From positions 620,001-684,000 of the forward strand of contig JABYQS010000002.1 of NCBI GenBank assembly GCA_022592435.1: DNA of 64,000 bases. Reading direction: 5' to 3'. Each line of letters begins with the position of its first letter. The first letter of the stretch is position 1. Below the pieces are notes generated by a model. It did no database searches. It saw nothing but the letters and a program-made list of their open reading frames with translations, and was not told the origin of the DNA. Below are positions 32,705 to 44,605 of the stretch, piece after piece. This DNA comes from Cerioporus squamosus. Taxonomy: Eukaryota; Basidiomycota; Agaricomycetes; Polyporales; Polyporaceae. Position numbers and translations under genes: made by a program.

Positions 32705-34062
32705 TCAAGTTACATGGAAGACTTGGACGATGCCTTTGCCATCTTTCCCAAATCCTCCTACAACCACACGCGAATGACTTGCCGTCATAGCGTTGACCTT
32801 CTCCAGAAGAGGGGCAACGTGACTCCAGCCTTTAGTAGCCTGCAGGGTCCTGTCCTCGCCTCTTGTTATTCTGTACTCCGTTATGACTCCCAACAGGGAG
32901 CATGTGAACAGACGATCTGGTTGGGTGAAAGCACTGCGAGGAACATTCGCGTCAGAAAAAGGGTACTGGGAAGTTGAATGGAGCGGACCTCGCGACCACC
33001 GGGCCATCTGCCACTTGAAGCCACAGTCCTTCGTCCTCCCTCAGGCCTTCCCATTTCCGTGACCTTTTCTTCTTGCTGCTGGGTCGCTTTTCTCCACCAC
33101 CGCCCACCCATACCCGCCCATCGGCGGTGCTAGCTGCTATCAGACCGGTAGCGTTGACGCTCACCGACAGGACGAACGGCGGAGACAGCGAGACTCCCTC
33201 TGAAGGAGTTGGCGCGCCTGCAGGGAGGCCTATGAGCACTGATCGGTGCGTTTTGATTCGAAGAGCTCACTAATGTCGAACCGCGATAAGATAGTTCCCT
33301 GTGTGATGTCGAAGTGTAGCAGAGCGGAGTCATAGCCTCCGCTCACGAGCTCACTGGGACGATCTGGTACGAACTTCACAGATCCACACACCTGGCAAGT
33401 GAATGTCAGCACAGAGTCGCGGATGGTACGATAGCGGACGACTCACAGTGTTATGACAGCTCTTCATGCGACTGACGGTATGAGAAGGTAGGTCGACGAT
33501 CCCTACACTTCCGGAGTCCGAAGTGAAAGCAAGATTTTTGCCATTCTCACTGATGCTGAGCTGGCTAATCGAATGCACGTCAGCTGAGCCCCGACTCTAC
33601 TGGAGAATTGATTCGTGCCTCGTTCAGGACGTCGTCATCATCATGCCTATCTCGAGAGACGCTGATGCATCATCCACAGTGGCTATCATCTTCTGCAAGC
33701 CAGCGGACAAGCATATGGCCTGAAAAGTCCCCTTTAACCACAGCGTCTGCGGACATCGATTGAGGAGCACTTACGCGACGACCAGAAGCGATCCAGATCG
33801 CTAGTGGCTCGTTCTTCTTTGATAGCTGCCAAGCTATAGACGCAATATCTGCACCTAGTGATTTTGCTGCTTTGATGACCTTCGTAGACGGAAGATGGTA
33901 CCATCGCACACTGCCGTCCTCTGCAGCGACGGCTCAGTCCCCTTGCACTGATAAAATAATTGGTTCCATACCGGAGCCAACACAGAGGGTGTCATTCGGT
34001 CCCAGAGACAAAGCAGATGCCGGTGAAGGTATTGAGATGGTGGCCTCCGGGCTTACAGACAT
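32705..34062 (-). CDS. WD40-repeat protein, WDR53-like
   Basis: WD40 propeller protein; animal WDR53 is a candidate CUL4-DDB1 substrate receptor, but the role here is unknown. Start MSVSPEATISIP at 34062. The first exon is joined by a GTATGG...CTGCAG intron to give LCVGSEDGSVRWYHLPSTKV. Later blades include QLSISENGKNLAFTSDSGSV, SVKFVPDRPSELVSGGYDSA with LLHFDI, LSVSVNATGLIAASTADGRV, a Lys/Arg/Ser insert (KKKRSRKWEGL), RLFTCSLLGVITEYRI, and an ending in FHVT. The order of a VSGGYD-type blade, an insert rich in Lys and a last blade lacking WD matches WDR53. Divergent from the glutamine-synthetase-like gene with 212 bp between starts. Confidence 0.68.
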
Positions 34063-34274
34063 CTTCAGAAGATACAACCGTCAAGCTACGCGCGGGTGGT
34101 GGTGTAGGATGAGGATCGCGATCCGGCGTCTGGTGCACCTACATCATCAGCGCTTGGTGTCTCGGTATCACGACCAAGGAACGGATGTACGCTCCTTACC
34201 ATTCTCCTTCTCAACAACCACCAATACCTCTGCGGCCTTAGGTATAGATACGCAGGTAAGGACGGCCCATCAAC

Positions 34275-36551
34275 ATGACTCAAGAGAGACTCGCCGGTGT
34301 TACTCCCACCGCCAATGCGCCCAGCTCCATATCGGACCTGGAGGCCTTGCTCAAGTACGATATCAAGGTCAAAGTAGCCGGTGAGCACTCTCACCTTGCC
34401 TACACAACAGAGTGCTGAACTGCTCTCAGGCATTGATGGCGAGTGCCTGCGTTCATTTTTGTGTCTATTGCCGCTCAATCTCGCTCAGTCGACGGAGTCC
34501 TGAGAGGCAAATACATGGTGGGCATTTCACTACTGATACACCAAAGAATCTCATTGCTGACACGATTCCGCAGTCAAAGGAGAAGTTCTTGAGTGCCGCA
34601 AGCTCCGACGGCTTCAACTTCTGTAGCGTCATCTTGTAATCGCTCTCCATATGTTTCGCCGACAGTGCTCTCATACTTACACGCCGGTCCTCCAGTGGAT
34701 GGGACATGCACGATACTGTGTATTCTCCGGAGCTGCTCATTTCAAACAGAGCTAACGGATACCGCGACCTCATCGCGTCCATCGATCTGGCTACTTACAG
34801 GCGAATTCCCTGGGAGAACAACGTGCCGTTCTTCCTGGTTTCCTTCCTGGACCCCGACACCAAAAAACCTATCTGCGCGGACCCTCGTGGCGCGTTGCGA
34901 CAAGTTGTCATCAAGGCTCAGTCCAAAGGCTGGAGACCTATAGCTGGGTGTGAATACGAGGTAAGTTGGACGCATATATAGTATATTCTGAATGCTCACG
35001 AGGGGTTTCCAGTATTTTCAATTCAAAGGTACGAGCCTTTCCTCTGCGACGTGCCTTAGCTAGACAGCATATCATAGAGACTGCGGAATCTCTCGTGAAC
35101 AAGAACTTCAAGAACCTGCAGCCGCTGACGCCTGGAAGTGGGTGGTTTGCACCGATTGCTGAAACACTGCTGATTCTCTCACAGTGCACGGCTATTCGCT
35201 GTTGCGTACGCAGATCAACAGGAGTACTTCAACGATCTATTCGACGAGAGTTTAAAGTTCCAAATACCATTGGAAGGACATCGTGAGTGAATACATCTTA
35301 TGGATGCATCGTCGGACCGCTCACAGTCGCTCAGATACTGAGACCGGTCCCGGTGTCTATGAAACCGCTTTGGCGTATACGGATGCTCTGCGGATGGCCG
35401 ACAATGCCATACTCTTCAAGTTCCTTGCAAAGAGCGTCGGTATGAAACGAGGAGTCGTACCGAGCTTCATGGCGAAGCCATGGGGTAACGTGAGTACGCC
35501 CTGTCTGTCCTTGTATGCTCGCTTTTCTGACTATCACGTAGCTTCCTGGTTGTAGTGGGTACGAGAGCTATGCTCTGACCGTCTGTGCTTTGCTGAATGA
35601 TCTGTTAGGCATATTCACGTGTCAATACGAGACAAGGATGGGAAGAATATCTTCGCACTATCGGCCTCGGAGCTCAAAACGGGTCGCGCGGATGCGCAAT
35701 ATGAGGATACGAAGTTCTTGAGCCAGGAGGGCGAATGGTTCCTTGCCGGTATATTGGACGGTCTCCCAGATGGTACGTACCGTCTCAACCTGAAATGTAC
35801 GGGATTCCGAATTGACACCCATGTCTGACCTTCACAGTGATGCCGACGGTCAGTCTATGACCCGCTTCTCCCCAGCATACCGCTGAGCTCATCCCTAATC
35901 TTACGATAGCTTGTTCCGACCATCAACGGATACAAGCGTCTCGTGGGAGGTGAAGCCTTCTGGGCACCGAACGCCGTCACATACGGCTACGACTCCAGGG
36001 CAGCTTCCATCCGCATAATCTCCCCACCTTCTGTCCCACCCTCGGCCACACGCATGGAGGTCCGCGTGCCCGGGGCGGACATGAACCCTTACTTTGCGCT
36101 GAGCGCCATCTTCGCTCTCGGGCTGCGCGGTATAGAGAAGAAGCTCCCTCTTCCTGGGCCACCCGTCGGCCAGCTGACGCAAGAAGACAAGAAGGCGGGC
36201 AAGGTTCGTGACTGCGATGATCCTCCGAACTGACAAACTGACTCTGGCTCATCATGGACTCCCCAACGAACATGGGACTTGTGCTCGTCGTCCGCCATAC
36301 AGGTGAAAATGTTGCCACAGTCCCTCGAAGCCGCAACGGAGCGCATGATGCGTCCTGAGAGCATTGCTCGTGAAGAGGCAGTGTTTGGGAACGACTTCGT
36401 GGACCACTATGGTGGTACCAGGCAGCACGAGGTCAAGTTGTGGAACGAGGCGGTGACGAACTGGGAAGGCAAGTCTTCCGTATCTCCTTCGCGTATCGCC
36501 GCGCCTGACACAACTTTCTTTTCAGTGGAGAGATACCTGGAACTGGCGTGA
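34275..36551 (+). CDS. Glutamine synthetase-like (type I fold) amide ligase
   Basis: ATP-dependent ligases that join ammonia or an amine to a gamma-carboxylate; fungal members include the C-terminal half of FluG and gamma-glutamylpolyamide synthetase-like enzymes. Start MTQERLAGVTP at 34275. N-domain motif GIDVDGVLRGKYM, FGWDMHDTVYS, then ADPRGALRQV. Catalytic domain: AGCEYEYFQF (metal glutamates), HHTETGPGVYE, GCSGHIHVSIRD (nucleotide/substrate His) and GYDSRAASIRI (substrate Arg). C terminus VERYLELA. About eleven introns. The second is a GC-AG intron: 34439-34488, donor GCGAGT, which restores GID-VDG. It is not the main nitrogen-assimilating GS, which is a shorter type II protein. Confidence 0.85.
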
Positions 36552-36703
36552 TTGGCCGAAGCCATGGCGACACGCGTATGTATGTAGAGTACGATCACAG
36601 GAACCTGGGCTCGACGGTCATGTATGTCTTGTAATGAAACTCAATCCAAGTCGTGAACATCCATCTAAAATACAGGGTATATGCACGAAGCGGAGGTAGG
36701 TGC
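36552..36703. other. Short convergent 3' spacer
   Basis: 3' flanks of the ligase and DUF3074 genes; nothing else seen. Confidence 0.5.
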
Positions 36704-37756
36704 TTACGCAGTCGCGCCTGCAGCGCCAGGCCCCGACGATTCGGCCGCAGCAGCGTTCGGTACCACTTCCTCTTGCGGGGCCGCGGCGTGTACATCCGCC
36801 GTGGCAGACGGGGCTGTAGGCTCTGCAGCGCGATTCTTGTGCAACCAGCTAAGGAAATGCGTAACATCCTGAACAGCCAGGTCAGCCCTGTGAGCCGGGG
36901 ATAGTGCATGATGGCACAAAGAACGTACGTGAGAGATCGTGCTTGCCATGGACGAGTCGGCCACGAACTGTGGAATGTTTCCGCCTGGGGTGCTCGATGT
37001 CGCCATCCGCCATTCGACCTTGCCGTTATCGAGCTCTTGAATGCGCTCTACGCTGACGTAGCGGCCCTTAACGCCCTTCTCCTCCAATTTGGCATACTCG
37101 GCATCTTCGGTGACATCGACAGGGATAGACACGATGATACTATACACACAGGTCAATGTCTGGGATGGTAAGGAGGGGAAGCCAGCGGCTACCCACCCTG
37201 TCCTAGGAGTACTCTCACTGAGCCACGTCGTCTGCACTACCGTGAACACACGAGGCGACACCGGCGGTGGGAAATGATAGTAGAGCGTCCATACGGACTG
37301 GGTAGGAGAGATACGCTTGATCAATTTGACCTTCTTGATGTCAGGGATGTACCTGCCACAACATGCAATCAGCAAGAGTTGAGCCGGAGGTCGGGGATGA
37401 CGACGTACTGCATCTCGTTCTCTGCTTTGTTCAGGCCAAGCTTGCTCCAGAACTCATCGAACGTGGCATCTTTCTCCGTATGCTCGCTCACTCGGCAGTG
37501 CCAGGAAGCACCGTCCTTAGGACCCTTGGAGCGAGAGAACGTCTTGACCGTATTCTTCTGGTAGGTCTTGCCTTGCTTCCAAGTGGCAGAGGAGTTCAGT
37601 ACCTCTCGCCCAGCCTGGATGATGGCAGCCTCGGCTGGGATCTCTGCGGCACAACCATGAGTGCGTCGTTACGATGGGGGACCGACAAAGCAAGGAGCAA
37701 CACGTACCCGAGATCTTCACCGGCGTGATAGACAAGTGCACGGTCGACTCTGACAT
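36704..37756 (-). CDS. DUF3074 (START-like) domain protein
   Basis: Fungal protein with a START/Bet v 1-like lipid-binding fold, function unknown. Start MSESTVHLSITPVKISG at 37756. Then AEAAIIQAGREVLNSS, KTFSRSKGPKDGASWHCRVS, TFDEFWSKLGLNKAENEM, YIPDIKKVKLIKRISP and VWTLYYHFPPPVSPRVFTVV. The core signature IVSIPVDVTEDAEY then GRYVSVERIQEL and TPGGNIPQFVADSSM closes the fold. The last exon adds THFLSWLHKN and an Ala/Pro/Glu-rich tail. Four to five introns. An upstream frame exists but has no better start. Confidence 0.75.
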
Positions 37757-38452
37757 GGTCGCGTTTGCTATGTCTTGCACAGTACTACCAGCAGGCACAA
37801 CGGTCCTGGTAGTCTGCAGTGAGAGAGGCTGCAAGGCAGCAACGGGGGCATAGCCGGAGCAGGTTCTTATGGGCCTCACACGGGAGCGCCGCTATTATTG
37901 GGTCCGCATGTTTCGCATGACAATCTCGAGCTCGCGTGAACGGGGGAAAGGGTAACTTGAATGCACACCTGGACCAGCGTGAGCATGCAGCGGCACGGTC
38001 TCGTTGGACAAGCGGTAGCAAAGCCGGGGACGACGATCTAGCGGTCGGTGCCGGGCTATATCGATGGCATCTCTGCTCTCTACCTCCATGTTCTCCGCCC
38101 TGCTCCGCTGCGCTGCTGCCTCCCCTTCTTTGTCTCGGGAAGATCCCTGTGCGCTCGGAGCGCGTTCCTGTCTCGCTGGACCCTAATACCCCGCATTGGC
38201 AAGGCGTAACAGCATCGAGTCTAGACACCGGGCGGCACAACGAGGGCATTCCCGTTCTTGCGGTCGGATTGACGTATCAGAAGCAGCAAGACATCCATAT
38301 CGAGGAAGAATGAGTCTCAAGTGTACGCAGTTGACTCCAGCTCGCGAGGTCCGGGGTGGGATGATATTAGGGTGCGAGGCGAGAGCCGCTGAGGCGTCAA
38401 TTCCCCAAGTTCCTCCTGAACTTGTCGTCCCCACCCTTCCCAGTCGCATCCC
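37757..38452. promoter_or_regulatory. Divergent upstream region, DUF3074 and F-box genes
   Basis: About 700 bp between divergent starts. Short open frames only, no recognised gene. Confidence 0.4.
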
Positions 38453-40334
38453 ATGGCGACTCTGGCTATCCCCACTTGCGCCCCTGCGCCGCCTCGCGCA
38501 GACGACAAGCAGAATCTGGCGAGGTTGACACTCTCGCATCTGCTTAACCCGTCGCTGTGGGACCTGCCGGAGTGGAATGGACCCCAGTGAGTACAGACCT
38601 CCGCATTCGTGGGACCGCGCTAACACCATTCTCGGGATCCTGGCAGTGCTGAGGACCCCCAGGATATTGCTGAGAAAGTGCGTGCGCAGTATAGGTGCAG
38701 TTGCAACAGACAGATTGACGAGGACTGTGCAGATAGACAGCCTCGACTTCTCTGTCGCCCTCCTGAAGCGGTACCGCAACTCCCTCCGTCCTATTCACAG
38801 ACTATCCCCCGACCTCCTAGCGCTCATCTTCGTAGAGTTGCTTGAAGACCATGACTACCCGCTCAACTCGACATTCGGCTCGTGCTCATGGACTTACTTG
38901 GCGCATGTTTGCCATCGCTGGCGCGTCATTGCCCTAGGGTGTTCCCAGCTTTGGACCCAGCTCAGCACACGGTACCCTGAGGCTGCACTCACTTCCCTTG
39001 AGCGTTCCATGGACGCACCCGTCACATTCGTTATCGACTCCCGCGCGACCGTCGACAATTCCAAGGAAGTTGTCGACCGCGTCTTGCCGCACATGAGCCG
39101 CATGCGCCATCTCTATATCCCCTGGACGCATCTGCATGACGACGATGGGAACGTGTCGCAGCTCATTTCCAGCCTTATCGACGCACCCGCGCCGCAGTTA
39201 GAGACCTTCTACGTCTATCGCCTGCGGGCAGATGGCAAGTGCTTCGCTCTGCCAGCCATATCTGGCGGTAACACCCCCCGCTTGTCGACGTTGAAGCTGT
39301 CGTATTCCTACCCTCGGATGGACAGTGTCTCCTACACAAACCTAAAGGAGTTGTACATCAGAGGCCGGAAGCGTGACCTCATCACCATGGAGCTCTCCCA
39401 CATCCTCGAGATCCTGGAAGCATGTCCGATACTGGAAGTCTTCGTCACGGTTAAAGCGCGGTTCGTTGCCAACGAGCCTCTCGAGACGGAGGGCCAACCG
39501 CTGCGACAAATCCGGCTGGACCATCTACGCCGAATCGACATCTCGCGATGTGCTGCGTCCGTGGTCACCGACCTTCTGAGCCGACTTATCGTCCCGAACT
39601 GCCAGCTGCGCATCAGCGTGTGGCTTGAGCGCAGGAGCGACTTTCGCTTCGTGTTCGGCGTCCCCGAGGTCCTCAGCGAAGGCCATCCCCTGCGGGACAT
39701 CCGCAAGCTGCAGGTCGGGTATCGGAGCTCCTCCGGTGGCGTCGTTATCGAAGGCATGACGGGCGCGCATCCCTTCCAGGTCATTGCGACCATCATGAAT
39801 GGGAGCGACCTCAGCGACATGCCAACTGTGTCCGGTCCGCTGCTATCATCCATCGCAAAGACCCTCGACACGAGTTTGCTCGAAGAGTTTGTTATCGAGG
39901 AGACGTCCTATTATCATCCGCATATAGGGTTTTCCAAGGAGGTCTGGCTGCAGGTCCTCGGGCGCATGCCGCTCCTGCGGACGCTGCACATCCGGCTGCA
40001 GAGCATCACCGACAGTGGGTTCTGCAGGGTCATCCTCTCCGCGCTCTCGACTCCAGACGACGTTACGGGTAAGGTCCTCTGCCCTTCGCTGGAGACGATC
40101 ACGCTTATGGACGACAAGACGTGGTCCTCGCTGCAATGGTACAAGTTCGCGCAGATGCGGAAGGCGCAAGGACACCCCCTCAAACGCCTTTCGCTCTGCC
40201 TCCCGCACTACGAAAACGTCGAGGACATGGCGGAGACGGACCTCGCTGAGCTTCGCGAGGTCGTGGAGACCGTCGACCTCGACCCTCCGGAGACGCCGCA
40301 CGTCGAGTTCCCAAACGCCCTCATGTCTTGGTGA
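38453..40334 (+). CDS. F-box protein of the Agaricomycete LRR-like family
   Basis: Likely SCF substrate receptor. The first ATG of a long open frame (38577) is not the start: exon 1 at 38453-38586 (MATLAIPTCAPAPPRADDKQ...) is followed by a 31-nt exon 38647-38677 and a third exon from 38733, both with canonical sites. They join as AEDPQDIAEK-IDSLDFSVALLKRY, the heptad helix that precedes the F-box in this family. F-box: LRPIHRLSPDLLALIFVELL, then THVCHRWRVIALGCSQLWTQ-type motif (LAHVCHRWRVIALG). The remainder holds LRR-like strands (TLKLSYSYPRMD, LKELYIRGRKRDL, LRTLHIRLQ). About 589 residues. The gene lies 1.1 kb from SKP1, its probable partner. Confidence 0.78.
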
Positions 40335-40583
40335 AGACAAGCGGGCGTACATATCCTGGTCCCTAACATCTCATCTCTCACTGTATGTACTAACATTTTC
40401 GTTGCTGTGCTTGTATATGCTCCCTCGCGTTCTTGTATACTTAGCTAGAAGACTTCCCCGTGCTTCGTTCTATGCATATGCTATTATAATATTAGGGACT
40501 GCCTCCGTGTACGCTACACGTTGACAATGGAGATATCTCCGCACAGAAAGATGGGCAGATGAACCGAAGACTGCTCACGACAG

Positions 40584-41212
40584 TCATAGTGATGGTGCAG
40601 CTGCTTGAGGTGCAGGCTCCTTGCTGAACGCGTTCAAGTCGACGAGGCCGAAGAAACGACTCCGTCCACGATTTGTCTCGTCGCGAGGAAGCTTCTCGCC
40701 CTTCTGGAGGACGACGCCGACAAATTTGCGGTCCTTGCGGGATCCAGGTACCTTGTAGAAGCGCACGAACCCGGGTACCGTGGCGTACAAAGTATGATCA
40801 CGGCCCATTTTGACCTGGGAAAGGGACAATGTCGGACAATGCGACGAGGAGAGACAACGACCGACGTACGTGTTGGCCAGGGTGAAACACGGTCCCGCGT
40901 TGGCGGACAAGGATGTTTCCAGGGATGACATACTCGTCTGAACGGAAAGACAATACGGTAAACATACGGTCAAAGCAACAGCGTAACCACGCGCACCTGA
41001 GAACTTCTTCACACCCAATCGCTTTCCAGGGGAGCCTCCATGGTTAGATACCGTGCCTCCAGCACGCTTCGTGGCCGTACGGACAGAACCCAGACCTGTG
41101 CCAAGAAGTCAGGGAGGTGTCCGCAGCCGTCCGCGAGTCAGTGCTACGCACCTGCAGTCCTAAACGGGTTTCTGAGTACGTCTGCGCATCGCCATAGAGC
41201 CTGAAGGGACAT
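40584..41212 (-). CDS. Mitochondrial ribosomal protein bL27m
   Basis: Component of the mitochondrial large ribosomal subunit near the peptidyl transferase centre. Start MSLQALWRCADVLRNPF at 41212. A short import-type leader runs to GLGSVRTATKRAGGT, and the L27 core follows: GGSPGKRLGVKKF, VIPGNILVRQRGTVFHPG, then GRDHTLYATVPGFVRFYK. A fungal C-terminal extension ends APQAAAPSL. Introns after FRTA, before DEYVIPG and around HVKMGRDH. Convergent with the F-box gene; divergent from SKP1. Confidence 0.9.
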
Positions 41213-41456
41213 TGTGGCTATGGCCGCCGGGGCAAGGCGTGATTGATGAAGGGAGCGAGGAGAACAAAGCGTACTCGACTCAAGCCGCGGCCACAAGGCT
41301 GAGTTGTGCCACCCAGAAGAAGGCGCGCGTGCTTACATCAGCCAATATCTGCAGCTAAGAACGCGCACTCGTTCTCGACGCCTCCTCACTCGCTCTCTCC
41401 CGCCATCAACCCACCATCGCCCCCTTCCTAACCGTCCCCGCCACCCCGACACAACC

Positions 41457-42274
41457 ATGGTTCTCCTAGTAACCTCCGATAACGAGCAGTTTGTTGTTGA
41501 CAAGGAGGTCGCTGAGCGCAGCGTCCTCATCAAGAACATGCTCGAGGGTATGTCCCCGCCACAGTGGTCATTGTGCTATATGGCGGCCACTGAATGCATT
41601 CGCATCTGCAGATGTCGGTGAGAGCGACCAGCCCATCCCGCTCCCGAACGTGTCGTCGAGTGTCCTGAAGAAGGTGAGCGGTTTTGCGACAGAGCAGACA
41701 GGTCTCGGATTGACGCGCGCTATCCTAGGTCCTCGAGTACTGCGAGCACCACCGGGGTGAGCCTCTGCCTGCAGCAGACGCTGATGCGAGCCAAGACGAG
41801 ACCCGCAAGCGGACGACGGACATTAGCGAATGGGACCAGAAGTTCATCACCGTTGATCAGGAGATGCTCTTTGAGATCATCCTTGCGGCCAACTACCTTG
41901 ACATCAAGCCCCTTCTGTGAGTGAAGACGCAGCTTCTTCTCAGACGGGTGCTATGGCAGAACGGTGCTAACGCGTGCCGGACCCTGCAGCGACGTCGGCT
42001 GCAAGACGGTCGCGAACATGATCAAGGGCAAGACCCCTGAGGAGATCCGCAAGCTCTTCAACATCGTTAACGACTTCACTCCTGAGGAGGAGGTGCGTAC
42101 CCGCTTCTACTTTCTCCCTGCATGTTCACCGTCTTCGTCGACACGTCCGCTGACACGTTGCTTTCAATTCACAGGCCCAAATCAAGAAGGAGAACGTAAG
42201 TGATAGTCATACTGCTTCTGGGACGAGTGATTGCTGACACGACACGACTACAGGAATGGGCGGAGGATCGCTAG
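41457..42274 (+). CDS. SKP1: SKP1, SCF ubiquitin ligase adaptor
   Basis: SKP1 bridges cullin-1 to F-box proteins and is also found in other complexes. About 160 residues, the usual size. BTB/POZ-like N-terminal part: [48 protein letters not shown]-terminal F-box-binding helices: [60 protein letters not shown], and the invariant KENEWAEDR end. Five introns, including a very short exon (AQIKKEN) before the last intron. It has a 244-bp divergent spacer with bL27m. Confidence 0.95.
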
Positions 42275-42750
42275 ACTTCCGGTTCGAGATGCATGTGTCG
42301 TGTGTCGTTTTCTTCCGCAGCGCTGTGTTGTACATGTTCTCCATCACCCCTCCTTGACGCACCCTTGTATTCTATGCACGAGAAAAAACGAAGGAATTCG
42401 CAGCTGATCTCGAGTGGACTGCGCGTGTGCACGGAATGCTGATAAGAACGGTGCGAGGACCACCGCCTCGTATCCAGGTAAGTATTCTAGATAGATATCG
42501 AGAAGGTGGACTGGGCGCGACGGCGGCTTAGAGTCACTCTGACAGCGCCGGATGCAGCAACGAAGCGGTGCAGTGTGCACCGTGAGTCAAGCCGTCACGC
42601 TATGGCGTGACCGCGTCTTGTCCGGGGGTCATGTGATGTGTGTCACAGCGTGCTCCGGTTTAGGCGGGTGCGTGTTTGCGCCTGCTCAGCTCATACTTAG
42701 CCTCCATTGCTACAAGCCTGCGCTCGCTATCCTCTCCGCTTCCCCAGTCT
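42275..42750. other. Intergenic, SKP1 to capping enzyme
   Basis: Holds the SKP1 3' flank and the promoter of the capping enzyme gene. No feature recognised. Confidence 0.5.
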
Positions 42751-44605
42751 ATGCCGCGAATACCGGACCTCCCTGGCAACCCTGTTCCCCACAATTCAGA
42801 CCAGGAACGCTGGCTCAAGCGCTATGTAGCAAGTCTTTGTCGGCTGGACCATGAAAGGTGTGTGGCGCGCCGCTATCTCTCTCCGGCCTGCCCGCGAATC
42901 AGCATTTTGCGCAAGATTCCCTGGGAGCCAGCCCGTGAGCTTTGCGGCGAAGGATTTAGCCAAGCTGGAAGCAGAAGAGTACGTCTGTATTGTCCTGACT
43001 GAGCTTGCGGTCTCCGTAATACATCTTCGCATTGCAGTTACTGGGTTGCCGAGAAGTCAGATGGCATCCGCGTCCTCCTATTTGTGCAGACAGACACCGG
43101 GACGAACGACCAAATGGTCTACCTTGTGAGTTCTACGTCCACATTCTGCACGCGTCAATGTACCTACACGTCTCAGATTGACCGCCACAACACCTACCGG
43201 CAACTTACCGGCCTCTACTTCCCGCACCACGAAGACCCACGCATGCCCCTTCGCAACACTCTCGTCGATGGCGAACTGGTCATCGACGTCGACCCGCGCA
43301 CCAAGCAAGTTTGTGAATTTGTCCCCCTCTGCCGCCTCTCCTATGCTGAGTTTACTTGACTGCGCGTGCTGCCTTTCCAGGAAACCTTGCGTTATCTAGC
43401 GTTCGATTGTCTCGTCGTTGACGACCAGAATGTGATGTCCAGACCCTTGGATAAGCGTTACGGTGTATGTAATCCTTCATTGTCGCCTGGCATCCTTCTT
43501 TGCGCGACCGAATAAGCCTGACATGAGGTTTGCTCGTGCAGCGCTTGACAGCGTGGATGGACAAGCCTTACCAGAAGATGATGCGCGACCATCCCCACAT
43601 GGCCCTGCAGCAACCATTTCAGTATGTCGCCACTGTTCTATCTCAATGCAATGTGTACGTCCTGACAGTGCAACACATAGGTTCAAGGTCAAGGACGTCA
43701 AATTTTCGTATCACGTCGAAGACGTGTTCAACATTGATATCCCAGCATTGCAGCACGGCAATGACGGGCTCATTTACACTTGCGTAAGTACGCCGTATGC
43801 GCCTGGCACCGACCAGAATATGTATGTCCTCGAGCCGGACTGGTCCCTTGTTTCGGCCTCACTGATCAGCGCTGCCCAGTTTGAAGTGGAAGCCTCCGTC
43901 GGAGAACTCTATAGACTTCAAGCTCATGCTGAGGTTCCCACCGACACCGGGAAAGCCAAATACACCGGATCTCCAGATGAAGCCCGTCTTTGAGCTGCAC
44001 GTCTGGTGTGGTGATGATCGTGGCGTTGCTCGTTATGAGTTCTACGACGTCATGCACGTCGAGGATGACGAGTGGGAGAGGTTGGTTATACGCTTGTCCT
44101 GGAACGCATATGTCGCATGCTCACGTTGTGCTGCGCGCAGGATGAAGACATCAAACGAGCAGCTCGACGACCGCATCGTCGAGGTGCACTGGGATCCCGT
44201 CGGCGAGCATTGGCGCATGATGCGCTTCCGCACCGACAAGCCAAATGGGAACCACAAGTCCGTCGTTGACAACATTATAAAAAGCATCGCCGACGGAGTC
44301 GAGAAGGAAGCAGTGCGTATTTCGCCGTCATTGCTTCATACTCAGCGCGTGCTGACGGGACATGGTCGCCGCAGCTGCTCGCTCGATCGCTCTCCATCCG
44401 GAGCAACTGGAAGGCACGTCACGGACAGCCCGCAGGCCCGCCTCCTCCGCAGAAATCACATTCCGTTCAACCAAAACCGCAACAGCCTTCGCTGCTGCCA
44501 CGCCCGCCCGAGCCTCCACGTGCGGAGGCCCGCTACGGACGGCTCGCACCGTCGCCCTGGAGCAAGGTCACCGGGCCGTCCATGGTCGCTGGCATGTACC
44601 GATGA
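42751..44605 (+). CDS. CEG1: mRNA-capping guanylyltransferase
   Basis: Transfers GMP to the 5' end of nascent RNA polymerase II transcripts in the nucleus. Start MPRIPDLPGNPVPHN. Covalent-nucleotidyl-transfer motif I is VAEKSDGIR, with the lysine at 43054-43056. Further motifs: NTLVDGELVID (III), YLAFDCLVVDDQNV (IIIa), and HGNDGLIYT (IV). The sequence continues to FKLMLRF (V), then the OB-fold with HWRMMRFRTDKPNGN (VI region). A basic/proline-rich tail ends SKVTGPSMVAGMYR. No triphosphatase domain is fused, as expected in fungi. About eight introns, several inside the motifs. Confidence 0.92.

Noticed and set aside
34439..34488. Sequence error at the GC donor
   Set aside because: Cannot be excluded, but GC donors with strong flanking GAGT are a known minor class, so I treat it as real.
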